64,000 nucleotides of DNA from the NCBI GenBank assembly GCA_016291595.1, contig JAEEXN010000004.1, positions 23,030 to 87,029 of the forward strand. Reading direction: 5' to 3'. Under the pieces are notes generated by a model. The model ran no database searches. It worked only from the letters and a program-made list of their open reading frames with translations, and had not been told where the DNA came from. Below, in pieces: positions 53,670 to 62,886 of the stretch; the stretch's first letter is position 1; each line of letters starts with the position of its first letter. The DNA is from Prevotella sp. Lineage in GTDB: Bacteria; Bacteroidota; Bacteroidia; Bacteroidales; Bacteroidaceae. The position numbers were made by a program, and so were the translations under genes.

Positions 53670-55793
53670 TTACAGGCCTCTGGCTTTGAGCAATGCAGAG
53701 GCGTCGGGCGACTTCATGCCTGTAAATTCGCTGAACATCTGCATCAGGTCGCCTGTGTTTCCACGGCTCAAAATGATATCGCGCATGGCCTGCCCCACCT
53801 CGGGTTTTAGCGGCCCTCTTGCGGCAAAGCAATCGGCAATGTTTACAGCTAGTACTTCTGTCCACAGGTAGCTGTAATAGCCTGCTGCATAACCGCCTCC
53901 CCATACATGATTAAAGTATGAAGTTGAGTAGCGAGGCGGTATTTGCGGATTCATCAAGCCGATGTCGGTCAGCGTCTTGGTCTCGAACTCAGCAGCCTTG
54001 TCAGCGGTTGGAATCTCGTTGGATGCAAGCATGTGCCAACCCATGTCCAAACATGTGGCAGCAAGATTCTCCCCCAAAGCATAGGCAGAATGGAAGTTGA
54101 TAGATTTCAGCATCTTGGCCTTCAAGTCGGCAGGCATTGGCTCGCCCGTCTCTGTGTGCTTGGCAAAGTTGTCAAAGATCTCAGGAATCGTAGCGAACGA
54201 CTCGTTGAATTGCGATGGCATCTCCACGAAGTCACGAGCAACAGCTGTTCCGCTCAGCATGTTGTATTTGCAGTTAGAGAGAATGCCGTGCAAGGCGTGA
54301 CCGAACTCATGGAAGAGCGTACAAACCTCGTCCCAAGTGATGAGAGTCGGTTGACCTTCGGGAGCCTTGGCATAGTTGGTCACATTGTAGATGACGGGTT
54401 GTTGCTGCCTGAATGAACTCTGCTTGGCAAATGAGCTCATCCACGCACCTCCGCGCTTGGTGGGACGGCGGAAGAAATCGCTATAAAACAAGGCGAGGGG
54501 GTTGCCGTCTTTGTCGATCACCTCGAACACTTTCATGTCAGGATGATAGGTGGGAATGTCGGTACGCTGCTTGAACGTGAGTCCATAGACGCGGTTTGCG
54601 GCATAGAAAACACCATTCAGCTGCACGCTGTCAATGTTGAAGTAAGGCTTAATGTCGTCGTCGGACAACCCAAGCATCTCTTGTTTCATCTTGGCCGAAT
54701 AGTAGAAACGGTCGTACGGCTCCAGCTTGAAGTCTGCTCCCATCGTCTTTTGGGCATATTCCTCGATGGCTTTAGTCTCGGCGTCTGCTTTGGGCGAATA
54801 GTTCTTGATAAGGTCTTTCAGGAAAGCGTATACGTTCTCTGGGGTCTTTGCCATCTTGTTCTCCAAGGTGTAAGAAGCGTAGTTCTTGTAGCCCATAATC
54901 TCGGCCTGTTCGGCTCTTAGCTTGGCAATCTCAACCACAAGCGGGAATGTGTTGAATTTGTTGGTTCCATCGGCTCTGTGAATTGATGCCTCGAACACCT
55001 TACGGCGCAAGTCGCGGTTCTCTAGATTCGTCAGAAGGGCCTGTTGGGTAGTGTTCACGATCACGATGCAATAAGGAGCCTTGCCGCCCCGGTTCTCCGC
55101 GTCGTTCTTGCACTGGGCAATATCTGCCTCGCTCAAGCCCGCCAGATCTTCCTTGTTATCAACCCATACGGCGGCATTGTTGGTGGCATCAGGCAGTAAG
55201 TCGCCCCATTGCTGTTGCAAATCGGCAATGCGCACGTTGATTTCCTTCATGCGTGCCATCTTGTCCTCCGGCAACAGAGCACCTGAGCGTACGAACTTTT
55301 TATAAACCTCCTCCAGCAGCTTTTGGTCCTCGCCCGTCAGTTTCTCGTACTCGTTGTCGTAGACCTGCTTGATACGCTCAAACAGAGCCTTGTTGAAGGT
55401 TATCTCATTGGCAAGCTCGGTCAGTAACGGAGTCACTTTCTTCTCGGTGTCGGCGATTACGGGAGTCTTGTCGGCACTACACAGGCCGTCGAATACGCTT
55501 GTCACGCGGTCGAGCAGCACCCCGCTCTCAGCGTAGGCGACAATCGTGTTCTCGAAGTTAGGCTGCTCCTCGCTCTCAACGATGGCCTTGATATTCTGCC
55601 GTTGATCATCGATGGCAGCCTTGATAGCCGGCAGATAGTCTGTAGGTTTAATTTTACTGAAGTCAGGAGCTCCGAACGGCAGCTCACTTGGTTTCAACAA
55701 CGGATTGTCGGACGTATTTGCGTCTTTGCAGGCAGTCAATTGAATCAGAGCCATAGCGATTCCGATAGTTATGAATATTTTTGTGAATTTCAT
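53670..55793 (-). CDS. dcp: M3-family peptidyl-dipeptidase, lipoprotein
   Basis: 707-residue zinc metallopeptidase of the thimet/Dcp family that cleaves dipeptides from the C terminus of peptides. The zinc motif is HEFGHALHG, preceded by TLITWDEVCTLF. A lipoprotein signal (lipobox LTAC, Cys22) places it on the periplasmic side of an envelope membrane, unlike the cytosolic E. coli Dcp. Start ATG 55793 gives a good signal. It follows the M18 aminopeptidase gene (gap 28 bases, same strand), so the two peptidases may form one unit. Confidence 0.93.
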   Translation of the reverse strand: MKFTKIFITIGIAMALIQLTACKDANTSDNPLLKPSELPFGAPDFSKIKPTDYLPAIKAAIDDQRQNIKAIVESEEQPNFENTIVAYAESGVLLDRVTSVFDGLCSADKTPVIADTEKKVTPLLTELANEITFNKALFERIKQVYDNEYEKLTGEDQKLLEEVYKKFVRSGALLPEDKMARMKEINVRIADLQQQWGDLLPDATNNAAVWVDNKEDLAGLSEADIAQCKNDAENRGGKAPYCIVIVNTTQQALLTNLENRDLRRKVFEASIHRADGTNKFNTFPLVVEIAKLRAEQAEIMGYKNYASYTLENKMAKTPENVYAFLKDLIKNYSPKADAETKAIEEYAQKTMGADFKLEPYDRFYYSAKMKQEMLGLSDDDIKPYFNIDSVQLNGVFYAANRVYGLTFKQRTDIPTYHPDMKVFEVIDKDGNPLALFYSDFFRRPTKRGGAWMSSFAKQSSFRQQQPVIYNVTNYAKAPEGQPTLITWDEVCTLFHEFGHALHGILSNCKYNMLSGTAVARDFVEMPSQFNESFATIPEIFDNFAKHTETGEPMPADLKAKMLKSINFHSAYALGENLAATCLDMGWHMLASNEIPTADKAAEFETKTLTDIGLMNPQIPPRYSTSYFNHVWGGGYAAGYYSYLWTEVLAVNIADCFAARGPLKPEVGQAMRDIILSRGNTGDLMQMFSEFTGMKSPDASALLKARGL

Positions 55794-55821
55794 AAAATAT
55801 TTATTATCATTTTGTTAATTA

Positions 55822-57120
55822 TTAGTTATTAAAGAATTCCGTGAATGCCTTCACGCAATAGACATGGTCGGCTGTGCTTCCCGTCTCACGGCAACTGTGC
55901 ATGGCCAGGATACCGTTACCCATGTCTACGCCACGAAGTGGAATCGACGATGCGAGAATATTACCCAATGTGCTTCCACCAGCCACATCGCTATGGTTAA
56001 CGAAACGTTGGCACGGAACACCGGCTTTGCGGCAGATCTCTGCGAAGACAGCAGCCGAGATTGCATCACTGGCATACTTCTGTGCGGCATTGAACTTGAT
56101 GACTGGACCGCCTCCGAGCACGGGATGATTTGTCGGGTCGAACTTCTCTGTGTAGTTGGGATGCAAGGCATGGGCGTTGTCGGCAGAGACCATGAAGGCA
56201 CGTTCTACGGCCTGACTGAATGCCTCTTCGCTTCCTCCCTGGGCAACGGCAATACGGTGCAGGATGGATGCGAGGAACGGGCTTCCGGCTCCTTGCTTGG
56301 TCTGTGAACCCGTCTCCTCGTTATCGAAGATGGCCAACACTTTTGTTATTTTGCTCTTCTTGGAGCCCAGCAATGCCTCGAGCCCGGCAAAGCACATCGA
56401 GAGGTCGTCTAGCCTTCCCGACGACAGGAACTCATCGTGTACACCGAAGGTACAGGCTGGCGTGGCGTCTGCCAGATAGAGGTCGAAGTCGAGAATATCC
56501 TCACGGCTTACCTTCTGCTGCTTGTTCAGCTCGTCTAGAATCACTTTCATCAGCAGGTTGTTGCGCTCCAGCTCGTTGTTAACGATGCCCAGCAGTGGCA
56601 ACACGTCTTTCTGCTTGCTCAGCTTCACGCCATCGTTCACCTGGCGATTAAAGTGTATGGCCAGATTGCTGATTTGCAGCAGGGGGCGTTTTACGTGTAA
56701 GAGCAGCGTCACAGGATTGTAGGCGTCCTTGCCTCTGACAATGACTCTTCCGGCAATCGTAAGCGGCCTGTCGAACCAAGTCGACATGATCGGGCCTCCA
56801 TACACCTCGGTGTTCAGCTTGACGACACCTCCCTCGCAATTCATCTCAGCATTCGGCTTGATGCGGAATGTGGGCGAGTCGCAATGCGCGCAGATCATGT
56901 GGAAACCGGCATCTGCCAACGGCTTGCTCCCCATCTCGAAGGCATAGATCGACGAGTCGTTCTTGGTCACGAAGAGTTTGTCACCAGCCACCACCTTCCC
57001 AATGGGCTCACAGGGATTCAAACGGCGGTAGCCGGCTTTCTCCAGTTCTTCAGCCACATTCCTCACCGCAAGGAAATTCACAGGCGAGGCATTCAGAAAA
57101 TCCAATAATCTGTTTATCAT
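55822..57120 (-). CDS. apeB: M18-family aminopeptidase
   Basis: 432-residue cytosolic zinc aminopeptidase that removes N-terminal acidic or neutral residues from peptides. Seen: FLNASPVNFLAVRNVAEEL at the start, AHCDSPTFRIKP (zinc His), FDNEETGSQTKQGAGSPF (zinc and catalytic acids) and the C-terminal VNHSDVAGGSTLG. No signal peptide. Base composition looks more GC-rich than genes in the first half of the window. Between deoD and dcp on the same strand. Confidence 0.93.
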   Translation of the reverse strand: MINRLLDFLNASPVNFLAVRNVAEELEKAGYRRLNPCEPIGKVVAGDKLFVTKNDSSIYAFEMGSKPLADAGFHMICAHCDSPTFRIKPNAEMNCEGGVVKLNTEVYGGPIMSTWFDRPLTIAGRVIVRGKDAYNPVTLLLHVKRPLLQISNLAIHFNRQVNDGVKLSKQKDVLPLLGIVNNELERNNLLMKVILDELNKQQKVSREDILDFDLYLADATPACTFGVHDEFLSSGRLDDLSMCFAGLEALLGSKKSKITKVLAIFDNEETGSQTKQGAGSPFLASILHRIAVAQGGSEEAFSQAVERAFMVSADNAHALHPNYTEKFDPTNHPVLGGGPVIKFNAAQKYASDAISAAVFAEICRKAGVPCQRFVNHSDVAGGSTLGNILASSIPLRGVDMGNGILAMHSCRETGSTADHVYCVKAFTEFFNN

Positions 57121-57163
57121 TATTATATAATATGTTTTGCGTTTATTGTATGATTAATGTCCA

Positions 57164-57871
57164 TTAAATCAGCGAGAATGCCACTTCCATCATTTTGGTG
57201 AACGTGGTCTGGCGCTCTTCGGCTGTTGTCTCCTCACCGGTGATGATATGGTCGGAGATGGTGCAGATGGTAAGGGCTTTCTTTCCTGCCCAAGCTGCAT
57301 TCATATAGAGCGAAGGCGATTCCATCTCGATGGCCAAAATACCCATAGCCTTCCATTTGTCGTTATGTGAGTTCGCCTTGTAGAAAATGTCAGACGAGAA
57401 CACGTTGCCTGCCTTATAGCGGTAGCCCAGCTGCTCGCATGTTTCAGCGGCACGGCGCAGCAGCTCGAAATCGGCTATCGGCGCGTAAGTGCCTGCCAGC
57501 TCGTATTGTGAGGCATAGTTGGAGTCGGTACATGCCCCCATGCATAGTACAAGGTCTCCCAACTTCAATTCTTCCTGCAGGGCACCCGCCGAGCCTACAC
57601 GGATAATCGTGTCGACGTCGTAGAAGTTGAAAAGCTCGTAAGAGTAGATGCCTATCGAGGGTATGCCCATGCCGTGGCCCATCACGCTTACGGGCTTGCC
57701 TTTGTATGTGCCCGTATAGCCCAGCATGCCGCGCACTTGATTGAAGAGCACCGGATTCTCCAGGAAATTCTCTGCCATGAACTTGGCGCGCAAGGGGTCG
57801 CCCGCCATAATCACTGTCTTGGCTATTTCGCCAGCTTTAGCCCCAATGTGGGGAGTAGGAATCTTTGCCAT
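57164..57871 (-). CDS. deoD: Purine nucleoside phosphorylase, DeoD type
   Basis: 235-residue hexameric enzyme splitting purine (deoxy)nucleosides with phosphate into base and (deoxy)ribose 1-phosphate. Signatures: [61 protein letters not shown], the ribose-binding MESPSLY and SDHIITGE. The start MAKIPTPH at 57871 is standard; the frame extends 26 codons upstream over the promoter and is trimmed. First gene of a possible deoD-apeB-dcp run, spaced 43 and 28 bases. Confidence 0.95.
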   Translation of the reverse strand: MAKIPTPHIGAKAGEIAKTVIMAGDPLRAKFMAENFLENPVLFNQVRGMLGYTGTYKGKPVSVMGHGMGIPSIGIYSYELFNFYDVDTIIRVGSAGALQEELKLGDLVLCMGACTDSNYASQYELAGTYAPIADFELLRRAAETCEQLGYRYKAGNVFSSDIFYKANSHNDKWKAMGILAIEMESPSLYMNAAWAGKKALTICTISDHIITGEETTAEERQTTFTKMMEVAFSLI

Positions 57872-57915
57872 AGTGTTGTGTTTTTTGTATTGTTTATTGG
57901 TTGTATCTCTAGGTG

Positions 57916-57923
57916 CAAAGATA
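57916..57923 (-). promoter_or_regulatory. -7 box of deoD
   Basis: Minus strand TATCTTTG followed by CA, 44 bases before the start. TTG at 57947-57949 is 23 bases further, longer than usual. Confidence 0.5.
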
Positions 57924-57949
57924 ATAAAAATAATCCATATTCGTATCAA

Positions 57950-58474
57950 TAAATAGAAAAAAATGCCACCTTGTATGTCTTTGTTTGCGATATCACTACA
58001 GGGAAATAATAACTATCCAACTGCCTGACCTCACAATAACGTTTTTTACGTGCTCCATCGCCGAGCATACTAAAATACTGAAAATCGATTTTTCAACACA
58101 CAAAACAAATGTATAGAAATGACTCTTTTCCAAAGAACGTTGACTATAGATGGATATTGTTGACTCTCCATACTGAATATTTTTACTTCGTATGGAAAGG
58201 AGACAGACTTGTGCAGTACTTGGCCCGACCAAAAGATTGCCAGCATGATTTCGCGCAAATCTTGACAAGACCCCCACAAAAATGTGGTCTCGCCCGTCAT
58301 CGTCCGAGGTTCCTCTACTCTCACCGGGTATTATTCCCCTATCGCTGAAGGTTGCTCCACCATTCCTGAAAGTTCTCCGACCGTGCACAGATGTGTTATG
58401 AAGCAAATAACAACCTTTTGCGTATCAAAAAAATCTTTGTTTTTTTTGTTTTTTGCGAACTAGCCCTGTTGCGA
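57950..58474. other. Long gene-free gap between deoD and the phosphodiesterase gene
   Basis: About 525 bases without a supported gene. Open frames on both strands (minus 57996-58406; plus 58109-58348) overlap one another, have unusual composition and no domain I know. The part 58200-58400 is more GC-rich than a typical intergenic stretch here and could be the remains of a gene. No repeats or tRNA seen. Confidence 0.4.
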
Positions 58475-58506
58475 TTTGGAGATTAGGAGAAAATTTTGTA
58501 TCTTTG
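58475..58506 (+). promoter_or_regulatory. Promoter of the phosphodiesterase gene
   Basis: -33 TTTG (58475-58478), 20-base spacer, -7 TATCTTTG (58499-58506) followed by CA. Perfect consensus, 30 bases before the start. Confidence 0.82.
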
Positions 58507-58536
58507 CAATAGAATTAAACGTTAAATTGATTATAC

Positions 58537-59724
58537 ATGAAAATAGTTATATTATCCATTATCACGCTTCTGTCTGCCTTTCAACTGAAAGCCAAGAATG
58601 ACCAGGTGACCGTCGTCATCTCGCTCGACGGGTTCCGGTGGGATTATCCCCAATGGTACAACACTCCCTTTCTAGATCGTATGGCAGCAGAGGGAGTCGA
58701 AGCCTCGCTCATCCCTTCGTTCCCCTCGAAGACCTTCCCCAACCACTACACGATTGTCACAGGCTTGTACCCCGACCGCCACGGCATCATTGCCAACAGC
58801 TTCTTGTGCCGCTCAACCGGTCAGGTGTTCTCGCTGAGCGACGCCGAGGCCTCGCAGAATCCAAAGTACTATGGTGGTGAGCCGATCTGGCTGACCGCCC
58901 AGCGCCAAGGTCTCCGTACCGCCGTTTTTTATTGGCCGGGGTCTGATGTAGCTGTCGGTGGAAAGTACCCTGACAAGTACCTCGATTACAGTCAGGAGCC
59001 CAGACTGACTTTCGAAGAGCGCATTGATGGCGTTATCAGTCAGCTGAAGCTCCCTCCCTCAGAGCGGCCGGATTTGATTATGGCTTATTTTGAACAGCCC
59101 GACCATAATGGCCATACGCACGGTCCTCAGGCCAAGGAGACAAGGCTTGCCGTGATGGAAATGGACCGGCTGATAGGCGGACTTTACGAGCGCATACGCG
59201 AGTTATCGGTGGGCTTGAACGTGAATCTTATCGTGTTGTCGGATCACGGGATGACGCATACGCTAAAGGAGAAGAGAGTGCCCGTCAGCAAGTATCTGAA
59301 GAAAGAATGGTACGAGACCGTCATCGGAGATGTGCCGGCAAACATATACGCCCGTGAGGGCTGTGCAGACTCCATATGCTTCGCGCTACAGAAGGCTGAC
59401 CACGTGCTGGCTTGGAAACGTGCCGACATTCCAGCTTACCTTCACTATGGGAGCAACGAGAACGTAGGCGACGTAGTGGTGTCGCCCGAGTTGGGATGGC
59501 TCTTCACCGATAGTGAGGTCACTCATGGCGGCATGCATGGCTTCGACCCCTCTTACAACGACATGCACGCCCTCTTCCGTGCCGTAGGGCCTGCCTTCAG
59601 GAATGTAAGTCTCTCTCGCTTCCCCAATGTCGATGTCTATCCTCTCCTCTGCCACCTGTTGGGCATCGAGCCGAGCAGCAATGACGGTTCCCTCGACGAC
59701 GTCCGTGATATGCTTGCTTTTTGA
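58537..59724 (+). CDS. Secreted nucleotide pyrophosphatase/phosphodiesterase (ENPP-like)
   Basis: 395-residue alkaline-phosphatase-superfamily enzyme with a signal peptide (MKIVILSIITLLSAFQLKA). The first metal Asp is in SLDGFRWDY, the nucleophile Thr in SKTFPNHYTIVTGLYPDRHG, further metal ligands in PDHNGHTHGP and SDHGM, and the last His in THGGMHGFDPSYNDMHA. Family members cleave phosphodiester or pyrophosphate bonds of nucleotides or lysophospholipids outside the cytosol. This would generate nucleosides for salvage, in keeping with deoD next door. Substrate is inferred. Confidence 0.93.
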   Translation: MKIVILSIITLLSAFQLKAKNDQVTVVISLDGFRWDYPQWYNTPFLDRMAAEGVEASLIPSFPSKTFPNHYTIVTGLYPDRHGIIANSFLCRSTGQVFSLSDAEASQNPKYYGGEPIWLTAQRQGLRTAVFYWPGSDVAVGGKYPDKYLDYSQEPRLTFEERIDGVISQLKLPPSERPDLIMAYFEQPDHNGHTHGPQAKETRLAVMEMDRLIGGLYERIRELSVGLNVNLIVLSDHGMTHTLKEKRVPVSKYLKKEWYETVIGDVPANIYAREGCADSICFALQKADHVLAWKRADIPAYLHYGSNENVGDVVVSPELGWLFTDSEVTHGGMHGFDPSYNDMHALFRAVGPAFRNVSLSRFPNVDVYPLLCHLLGIEPSSNDGSLDDVRDMLAF

Positions 59725-59816
59725 GGAATGCGTTCAGATGTTTCAAATACCATCGTTTTTTGTCTGATTCTCCAAAAAAGCTTTTGCTTTTGGGAGCTTA
59801 TTCGATGGGAAATGAT

Positions 59817-59824
59817 TAACTTTG
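59817..59824 (+). promoter_or_regulatory. -7 box of uxuA-uxuB
   Basis: TAACTTTG followed by CG. TTTG at 59789-59792 lies 24 bases upstream, slightly far for a -33 box. The leader would be about 35 bases before ATG 59864. Confidence 0.5.
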
Positions 59825-59863
59825 CGAAAAAATACATATTATCTAAAATACAAAAATTATTTT

Positions 59864-61117
59864 ATGGAAAGAACTTGGAGATGGTTTGGCAAGAAAGACA
59901 AGATTACGCTTGCACAACTGAGACAAATCGGTGTCGAGGGTATCGTCACAGCACTTCACGACGTCCCTCTGGGCGAGGTTTGGACACGTGAGAAAATCCG
60001 CGACTTGCGTGATAATATTGAAAGCTACGGTATGCGATGGAGTGTGGTGGAAAGTCTGCCCGTCGTAGAGACCATCAAGTATGGCGGTCCTGACCGCGAC
60101 CAGCAGATAGAGGTCTACAAGGAGTCGCTCCGCAACCTGTCGGCCGAGGGCATTCATTGCATCTGCTACAATTTCATGCCGGTGCTCGACTGGGCTCGTA
60201 CCGATTTGTTCCACAACAATCCCAACGGAGCTACGAACCTCTATTTCAACTACGCTGAATTCGCCTATTTCGACATCTATATCCTCAAGCGCCCAGGTGC
60301 TCGCGAGGAATGGGAGAAGTTCCAGTTCCCCGAGGGATGGGGCGAAGGCCGCAGCGTGATTGCCGAGTGTGACGAGCTGGCCAAGACCATGACACCCGAG
60401 AAGGATCACAAACTGGTGGAGAACATCGTCATTAAGACACAGGGGTTCGTATCGGGCAACTTCAGCGAGAACGACGAGGCTCCCATACAGAAATTCCGTG
60501 AATTCTTGGATTTGTACAAGGGTATCGACAAGGCCAAACTCCGTGCCAACATGAAGTACTTCCTCGAGGCCATCATGCCTGTGTGCGAGGAGTGTGGCAT
60601 GTTGATGTGCGTACACCCCGACGATCCGCCTATTGAGATATTGGGCCTGCCGCGTATCGTGCGTACCGAGGAAGACATCGAATGGTTCCTCAATGCCGTC
60701 CCCAATCGCCATAACGGCCTGACCTTCTGTGCAGGAAGTCTCTCAGCAGGTGCATACAACAATGTGGTTGAGCTGGCTAAGAAGTTCGCCTCGCGCACAC
60801 ACTTTGTCCATCTGCGCTCATGTCATATCTTCCCAAACGGTGACTTCACTGAGGCATCTCATTTGGGCGGACGCGCTGACCTGATTGAGCTCTGCCGCAT
60901 ATTCGAGAAAGAGAATCCAAATCTTCCTATGCGAGTAGATCACGGTATGACATTCACCGACAAGCCTGGTGGCGTCTTCGACGAGAGCAGCCACGGCCAC
61001 AATGCCGGCTATACCCTACTTGGCCGTATGTTCGCTCTCGGACAGGTGCAGGGCATTCTGGCAACGGTTGACCGCGAACTGGGAATCGACTACAAGCAGC
61101 CGGGCTTCTTTGACTAA
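59864..61117 (+). CDS. uxuA: Mannonate dehydratase
   Basis: 417-residue metal-dependent enzyme dehydrating D-mannonate to 2-keto-3-deoxygluconate in glucuronate catabolism. It begins MERTWRWFGKKDKITLAQL, the standard N terminus; TALHDVPLGEVW, CYNFMPVLDWARTD, CVHPDDPP and LRSCHIFPNGDF give the barrel and metal site. An in-frame TTG at 59822 lies inside the promoter and is rejected. It is 40 bases before uxuB. Hexuronate isomerase and KDG kinase/aldolase genes are not in the window. Confidence 0.95.
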   Translation: MERTWRWFGKKDKITLAQLRQIGVEGIVTALHDVPLGEVWTREKIRDLRDNIESYGMRWSVVESLPVVETIKYGGPDRDQQIEVYKESLRNLSAEGIHCICYNFMPVLDWARTDLFHNNPNGATNLYFNYAEFAYFDIYILKRPGAREEWEKFQFPEGWGEGRSVIAECDELAKTMTPEKDHKLVENIVIKTQGFVSGNFSENDEAPIQKFREFLDLYKGIDKAKLRANMKYFLEAIMPVCEECGMLMCVHPDDPPIEILGLPRIVRTEEDIEWFLNAVPNRHNGLTFCAGSLSAGAYNNVVELAKKFASRTHFVHLRSCHIFPNGDFTEASHLGGRADLIELCRIFEKENPNLPMRVDHGMTFTDKPGGVFDESSHGHNAGYTLLGRMFALGQVQGILATVDRELGIDYKQPGFFD

Positions 61118-61157
61118 AACAACATAAGAATCAATCATAATAATTAAGACGAATAAA

Positions 61158-62744
61158 ATGAGACTGACAGATATATTCTCAAGCAACTTTAACCCATCAG
61201 AATGGGAAGCTAAAGGCTATCAGCTGCCGAAGTTCAACATCATGGCAGTTCGCGAGAAGACGGCAAAAGAGCCTACATGGGTGCACTTTGGAGGTGGTAA
61301 TATTTTCCGTGCCTTCCCTGCTTCCATCCTCAACGACGCACTCAATACGGGCAAATACGACCGTGGCGTCATCGTGGCTGAGACATTTGATTTCGAAGTG
61401 GTTGACAAGGCTTACACACCTTACAACAATCTTTCCCTTCTCGTCTCTCTCAAGGGCGACGGAACGGTGGAGAAGAAGGTCATCGCCAGCGTCACGGAGG
61501 CGCTGAAGGCCGACTATCAGTTTGCTGACTGGCAACGCCTCTGCGAAATCTTCCGCAATCCTACGTTGCAGATGATTTCGTTTACCATCACTGAGAAGGG
61601 CTACGGTTACAATGAGGCTGACCTCCAGAGAGGTCTGAAGCCTGTCTTTGCTTTGGGCAAGGTGACAGCATTGCTTTACGAGCGCTATCAGGCAGGAGAA
61701 CTACCACTCACCGTGCAAAGCATGGACAACTGTTCGCACAATGGCGACCGTGTGATGGCTGGTGTGTTTGCATACGCAGAACGATGGGTGAACGACGGCC
61801 TGGTTCCTGCTGCTTTTGCTGACTATGTTCGCGACAAGACGAAGGTAACTTTCCCCTGGTCGATGATTGACAAGATTACACCGCGTCCCCATGAGAAGGT
61901 GAAAGAGCTGTTGGCCATCGACCGCTTCGAGGACAATAACTATATCGAGACGGAGAAGCACACCTTTACCGCACCCTTCGTCAATGCAGAGGAGACGCAG
62001 TATCTAGTCATCGAGGACGACTACACCAACGGCCGTCCCCCGTTGCATCTGGGTGGTGCGCTCTATACCACCCGCGAGACGGTGGACAAGGTGGAGACAA
62101 TGAAGGTGACAACGTGCCTGAATCCGCTGCATACGGCTATGAGCATCTTTGGCTGCATGTTGGGCTATACGCTGATTTCCGCAGAGATGCAAGACGACGA
62201 TCTGCGTTCTTTCATCCAGAAGATTGGTTATATTGAGGCTATGCCCGTGGTGACAGACCCAGGCGTGCTGAACCCCTATGAGTTCATTGGTGCCGTCATA
62301 AACCGTCGTCTGCCAAATCCGTTCATGCCCGATGCACCCCAGCGTATCGCCATGGACACCAGTCAAAAGCTTCCCATCCGCTTTGGAGAGACCATCAAGA
62401 AGTATATTGCCCGAGGCCTCGATATGGGTAACCTGCAGTTGATTCCGCTCACGCTGGCGGGTTATGCTCGTTATCTGAAGGGCATTAAAGACAACGGCGA
62501 GCCGTTTGAGCCGTCACCCGATCCCATGCTCGAGGAACTGCAGGCAATAGTTGCCCCGTTGGAGATTGGCAAGGCTGATCAGAATTTCAGTTGTCTGCAT
62601 ACCCTGTATAGCCGCAGCGATGTGTTTGGTCTTGACCTTTACGAGGCTGGCCTTGGCGAGCAGATCGAGGGAATGGTGAAAGAGTTGTATGCAGGTCCTG
62701 GTGCAGTCAGAGCTACGCTCCACAAATATGTATCGGAAAGATAA
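61158..62744 (+). CDS. uxuB: Fructuronate reductase (mannitol dehydrogenase family)
   Basis: 528-residue long-chain polyol dehydrogenase that reduces D-fructuronate to D-mannonate with NADH, the step before UxuA. The nucleotide-binding start is WVHFGGGNIFRAFPA, and SMDNCSHNGDR plus the catalytic lysine region FPWSMIDKITPRP follow. It is longer than many 490-residue homologues by small insertions, typical of Bacteroidetes. Same operon as uxuA. Between its end and the IS element is a weak hairpin. Confidence 0.92.
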   Translation: MRLTDIFSSNFNPSEWEAKGYQLPKFNIMAVREKTAKEPTWVHFGGGNIFRAFPASILNDALNTGKYDRGVIVAETFDFEVVDKAYTPYNNLSLLVSLKGDGTVEKKVIASVTEALKADYQFADWQRLCEIFRNPTLQMISFTITEKGYGYNEADLQRGLKPVFALGKVTALLYERYQAGELPLTVQSMDNCSHNGDRVMAGVFAYAERWVNDGLVPAAFADYVRDKTKVTFPWSMIDKITPRPHEKVKELLAIDRFEDNNYIETEKHTFTAPFVNAEETQYLVIEDDYTNGRPPLHLGGALYTTRETVDKVETMKVTTCLNPLHTAMSIFGCMLGYTLISAEMQDDDLRSFIQKIGYIEAMPVVTDPGVLNPYEFIGAVINRRLPNPFMPDAPQRIAMDTSQKLPIRFGETIKKYIARGLDMGNLQLIPLTLAGYARYLKGIKDNGEPFEPSPDPMLEELQAIVAPLEIGKADQNFSCLHTLYSRSDVFGLDLYEAGLGEQIEGMVKELYAGPGAVRATLHKYVSER

Positions 62745-62762
62745 AAGAAGGGTCTAGAATCT

Positions 62763-62802
62763 CTAGAATATCAAGAATGTCTTAATAGTCTTGATTCTCT
62801 AG
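62763..62802 (+). terminator. Weak hairpin after uxuB
   Basis: CTAGAATATCAAGA (62763-62776) pairs with TCTTGATTCTCTAG (62789-62802) with two mismatches and a 12-base loop. No T-run follows, so its role as terminator is doubtful. Confidence 0.35.
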
Positions 62803-62850
62803 CTCCCATCTACTATTCATAATAAAAAAGACGCCCCAATTTGAAGTGAA

Positions 62851-62880
62851 CCCCGAAAGTTAGACAAAAAACTTTCGGGG
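62851..62880 (+). promoter_or_regulatory. Hairpin in the IS leader, just before orfA
   Basis: CCCCGAAAGT (62851-62860) and ACTTTCGGGG (62871-62880) are a perfect 10-bp inverted repeat with a 10-base loop, followed by TTTATT and the orfA ATG at 62887. It may stop incoming transcription or block translation of read-through RNA, a known way to protect IS elements from outside promoters. Confidence 0.7.
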
Positions 62881-62886
62881 TTTATT

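Noticed and set aside
57872..57949. Longer N terminus for DeoD
   Set aside because: It spans the promoter; [12 protein letters not shown] is the normal start.
57996..58406. 136-codon open frame on the minus strand, and a 79-codon frame on the plus strand
   Set aside because: They overlap on opposite strands with no recognisable domain; noted only as a possible decayed region.
59771..59795. CCAAAA/TTTTGG hairpin after the phosphodiesterase gene
   Set aside because: The stem is short and AT-rich with no T-run after it.
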